A stretch of DNA of 64,000 bases from NCBI GenBank assembly GCA_963204915.1, contig CAUJHS010000045.1:62001-126000 (forward strand), given 5' to 3'. This stretch comes from Planctomycetota bacterium. Lineage in GTDB: Bacteria; Planctomycetota; Planctomycetia; Pirellulales; Pirellulaceae. Positions within the stretch are counted from its first letter, which is position 1. Each line of letters starts with the position of its first letter. This document shows positions 63,720-64,000 of this stretch, piece after piece. The translations under genes were made by a program, and so were the position numbers. A model generated the notes under the pieces. It ran no database searches, was not told the origin of the DNA, and was given only the letters and a program-made list of their open reading frames with translations.

Positions 63720-64000
63720 ATGCCGAACAACGTCATCCAACGCAAACGTCAACTGCGCGACATGGCGCGCCAGCGGCGCATCGCAGTCGACGAAGCCGAT
63801 GAGAAAAGCCGTTTGATTTTCGCTCGTGCGCTGCAGTTGCCCGAGTTTTTGCAGGCGCGCGTGGCCATGATTTACGTTCATGCCGGCAGCGAAGTGCGCA
63901 CGCAGGCCTTCTTGCCTCAGCTCTTGGCCACCGGAAAAACAATCGCCGTTCCTTGGTGCGAGGCGGACGAACTGCAAATCTTTCACCTCCGGGCAGTGGA
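63720..64000 (+). CDS. 5-formyltetrahydrofolate cyclo-ligase, N-terminal part
   Basis: The frame starts at ATG 63720 and runs off the right edge. The first 93 residues fit the family: a basic N-terminus (IQRKRQLRDMARQRR), a RLIFARALQLPEFLQARVAM segment, IYVHAGSEVRTQAFLPQLL, and GKTIAVPWCEADELQIFHL at the edge. The enzyme uses ATP to convert 5-formyl-THF to 5,10-methenyl-THF. The family is about 190 residues, so roughly half is visible. No strong ribosome-binding site is visible before the ATG. Confidence 0.8.
   Translation, partial: MPNNVIQRKRQLRDMARQRRIAVDEADEKSRLIFARALQLPEFLQARVAMIYVHAGSEVRTQAFLPQLLATGKTIAVPWCEADELQIFHLRAV

Overview
This window reads as a chromosomal segment of a planctomycete, probably from the Pirellulales. 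The evidence is the combination of two DUF1559 pseudopilin-like genes, a DUF1549/DUF1501 pair, three CRTAC1 (FG-GAP plus ASPIC/UnbV) proteins, a sulfatase, a ThuA protein, a PQQ-propeller protein, and an EF-G of the type close to mitochondrial EF-G1. The DNA is GC-rich with AT-rich promoter islands, and GTG and TTG starts are common. The genus cannot be fixed from the sequence alone. I see no CRISPR array, prophage or intact transposon.

Layout. From 1 to 22 kb there are mostly single metabolic and cell-envelope genes: acetyltransferase, TylF-type methyltransferase, a CRTAC1 protein, an AlkD-like repair protein, a membrane spermidine-synthase-like protein, thioesterase, glycosyltransferase, Na+/solute symporter, thioredoxin-fold protein, PQQ-propeller protein, a toxin-antitoxin pair whose toxin has a stop codon, a sterol-desaturase-like hydroxylase, two overlapping CNNM/HlyC paralogues, sulfatase and ThuA. 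From 21.6 to 27.1 kb there is a divergent PhaR regulator/phasin pair, then both subunits of an acyl-CoA (propionyl-CoA type) carboxylase and a dodecin, which suggests storage-polymer and short-chain acyl-CoA metabolism. From 27 to 31 kb there is a NatA/NatB-like ABC exporter whose permease is fused to a CPBP protease.

From 31 to 40 kb on the minus strand lies the most system-like locus: TPR protein, CRTAC1 protein, transthyretin-like membrane protein, DUF1559 pseudopilin, second CRTAC1 lipoprotein, second TPR protein and small lipoprotein, with two overlapping gene pairs and an internal promoter that matches the sigma70 consensus exactly. HslVU follows at 40-43 kb. From 43 to 50 kb there are an isocitrate-dehydrogenase-type enzyme, a DUF885 peptidase-like protein, a DnaQ-type exonuclease fused to a WYL-like domain, a second DUF1559 gene and two palindromic repeat regions. 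From 50 to 54 kb come the DUF1549 and DUF1501 genes, then tRNA-Arg(TCT). From 54 to 64 kb there are an ATP-grasp protein, a sulfite reductase with an unusual C-terminal extension, acetyltransferase, diacylglycerol kinase, DUF58 protein, a short glycosyltransferase, EF-G with a long structured leader and a clear terminator, and the start of 5-formyltetrahydrofolate cyclo-ligase.

All functions are assigned from sequence features read by eye. No database search was run. Start sites were moved to the codon best supported by ribosome-binding sites and family N-termini, as stated in each entry.
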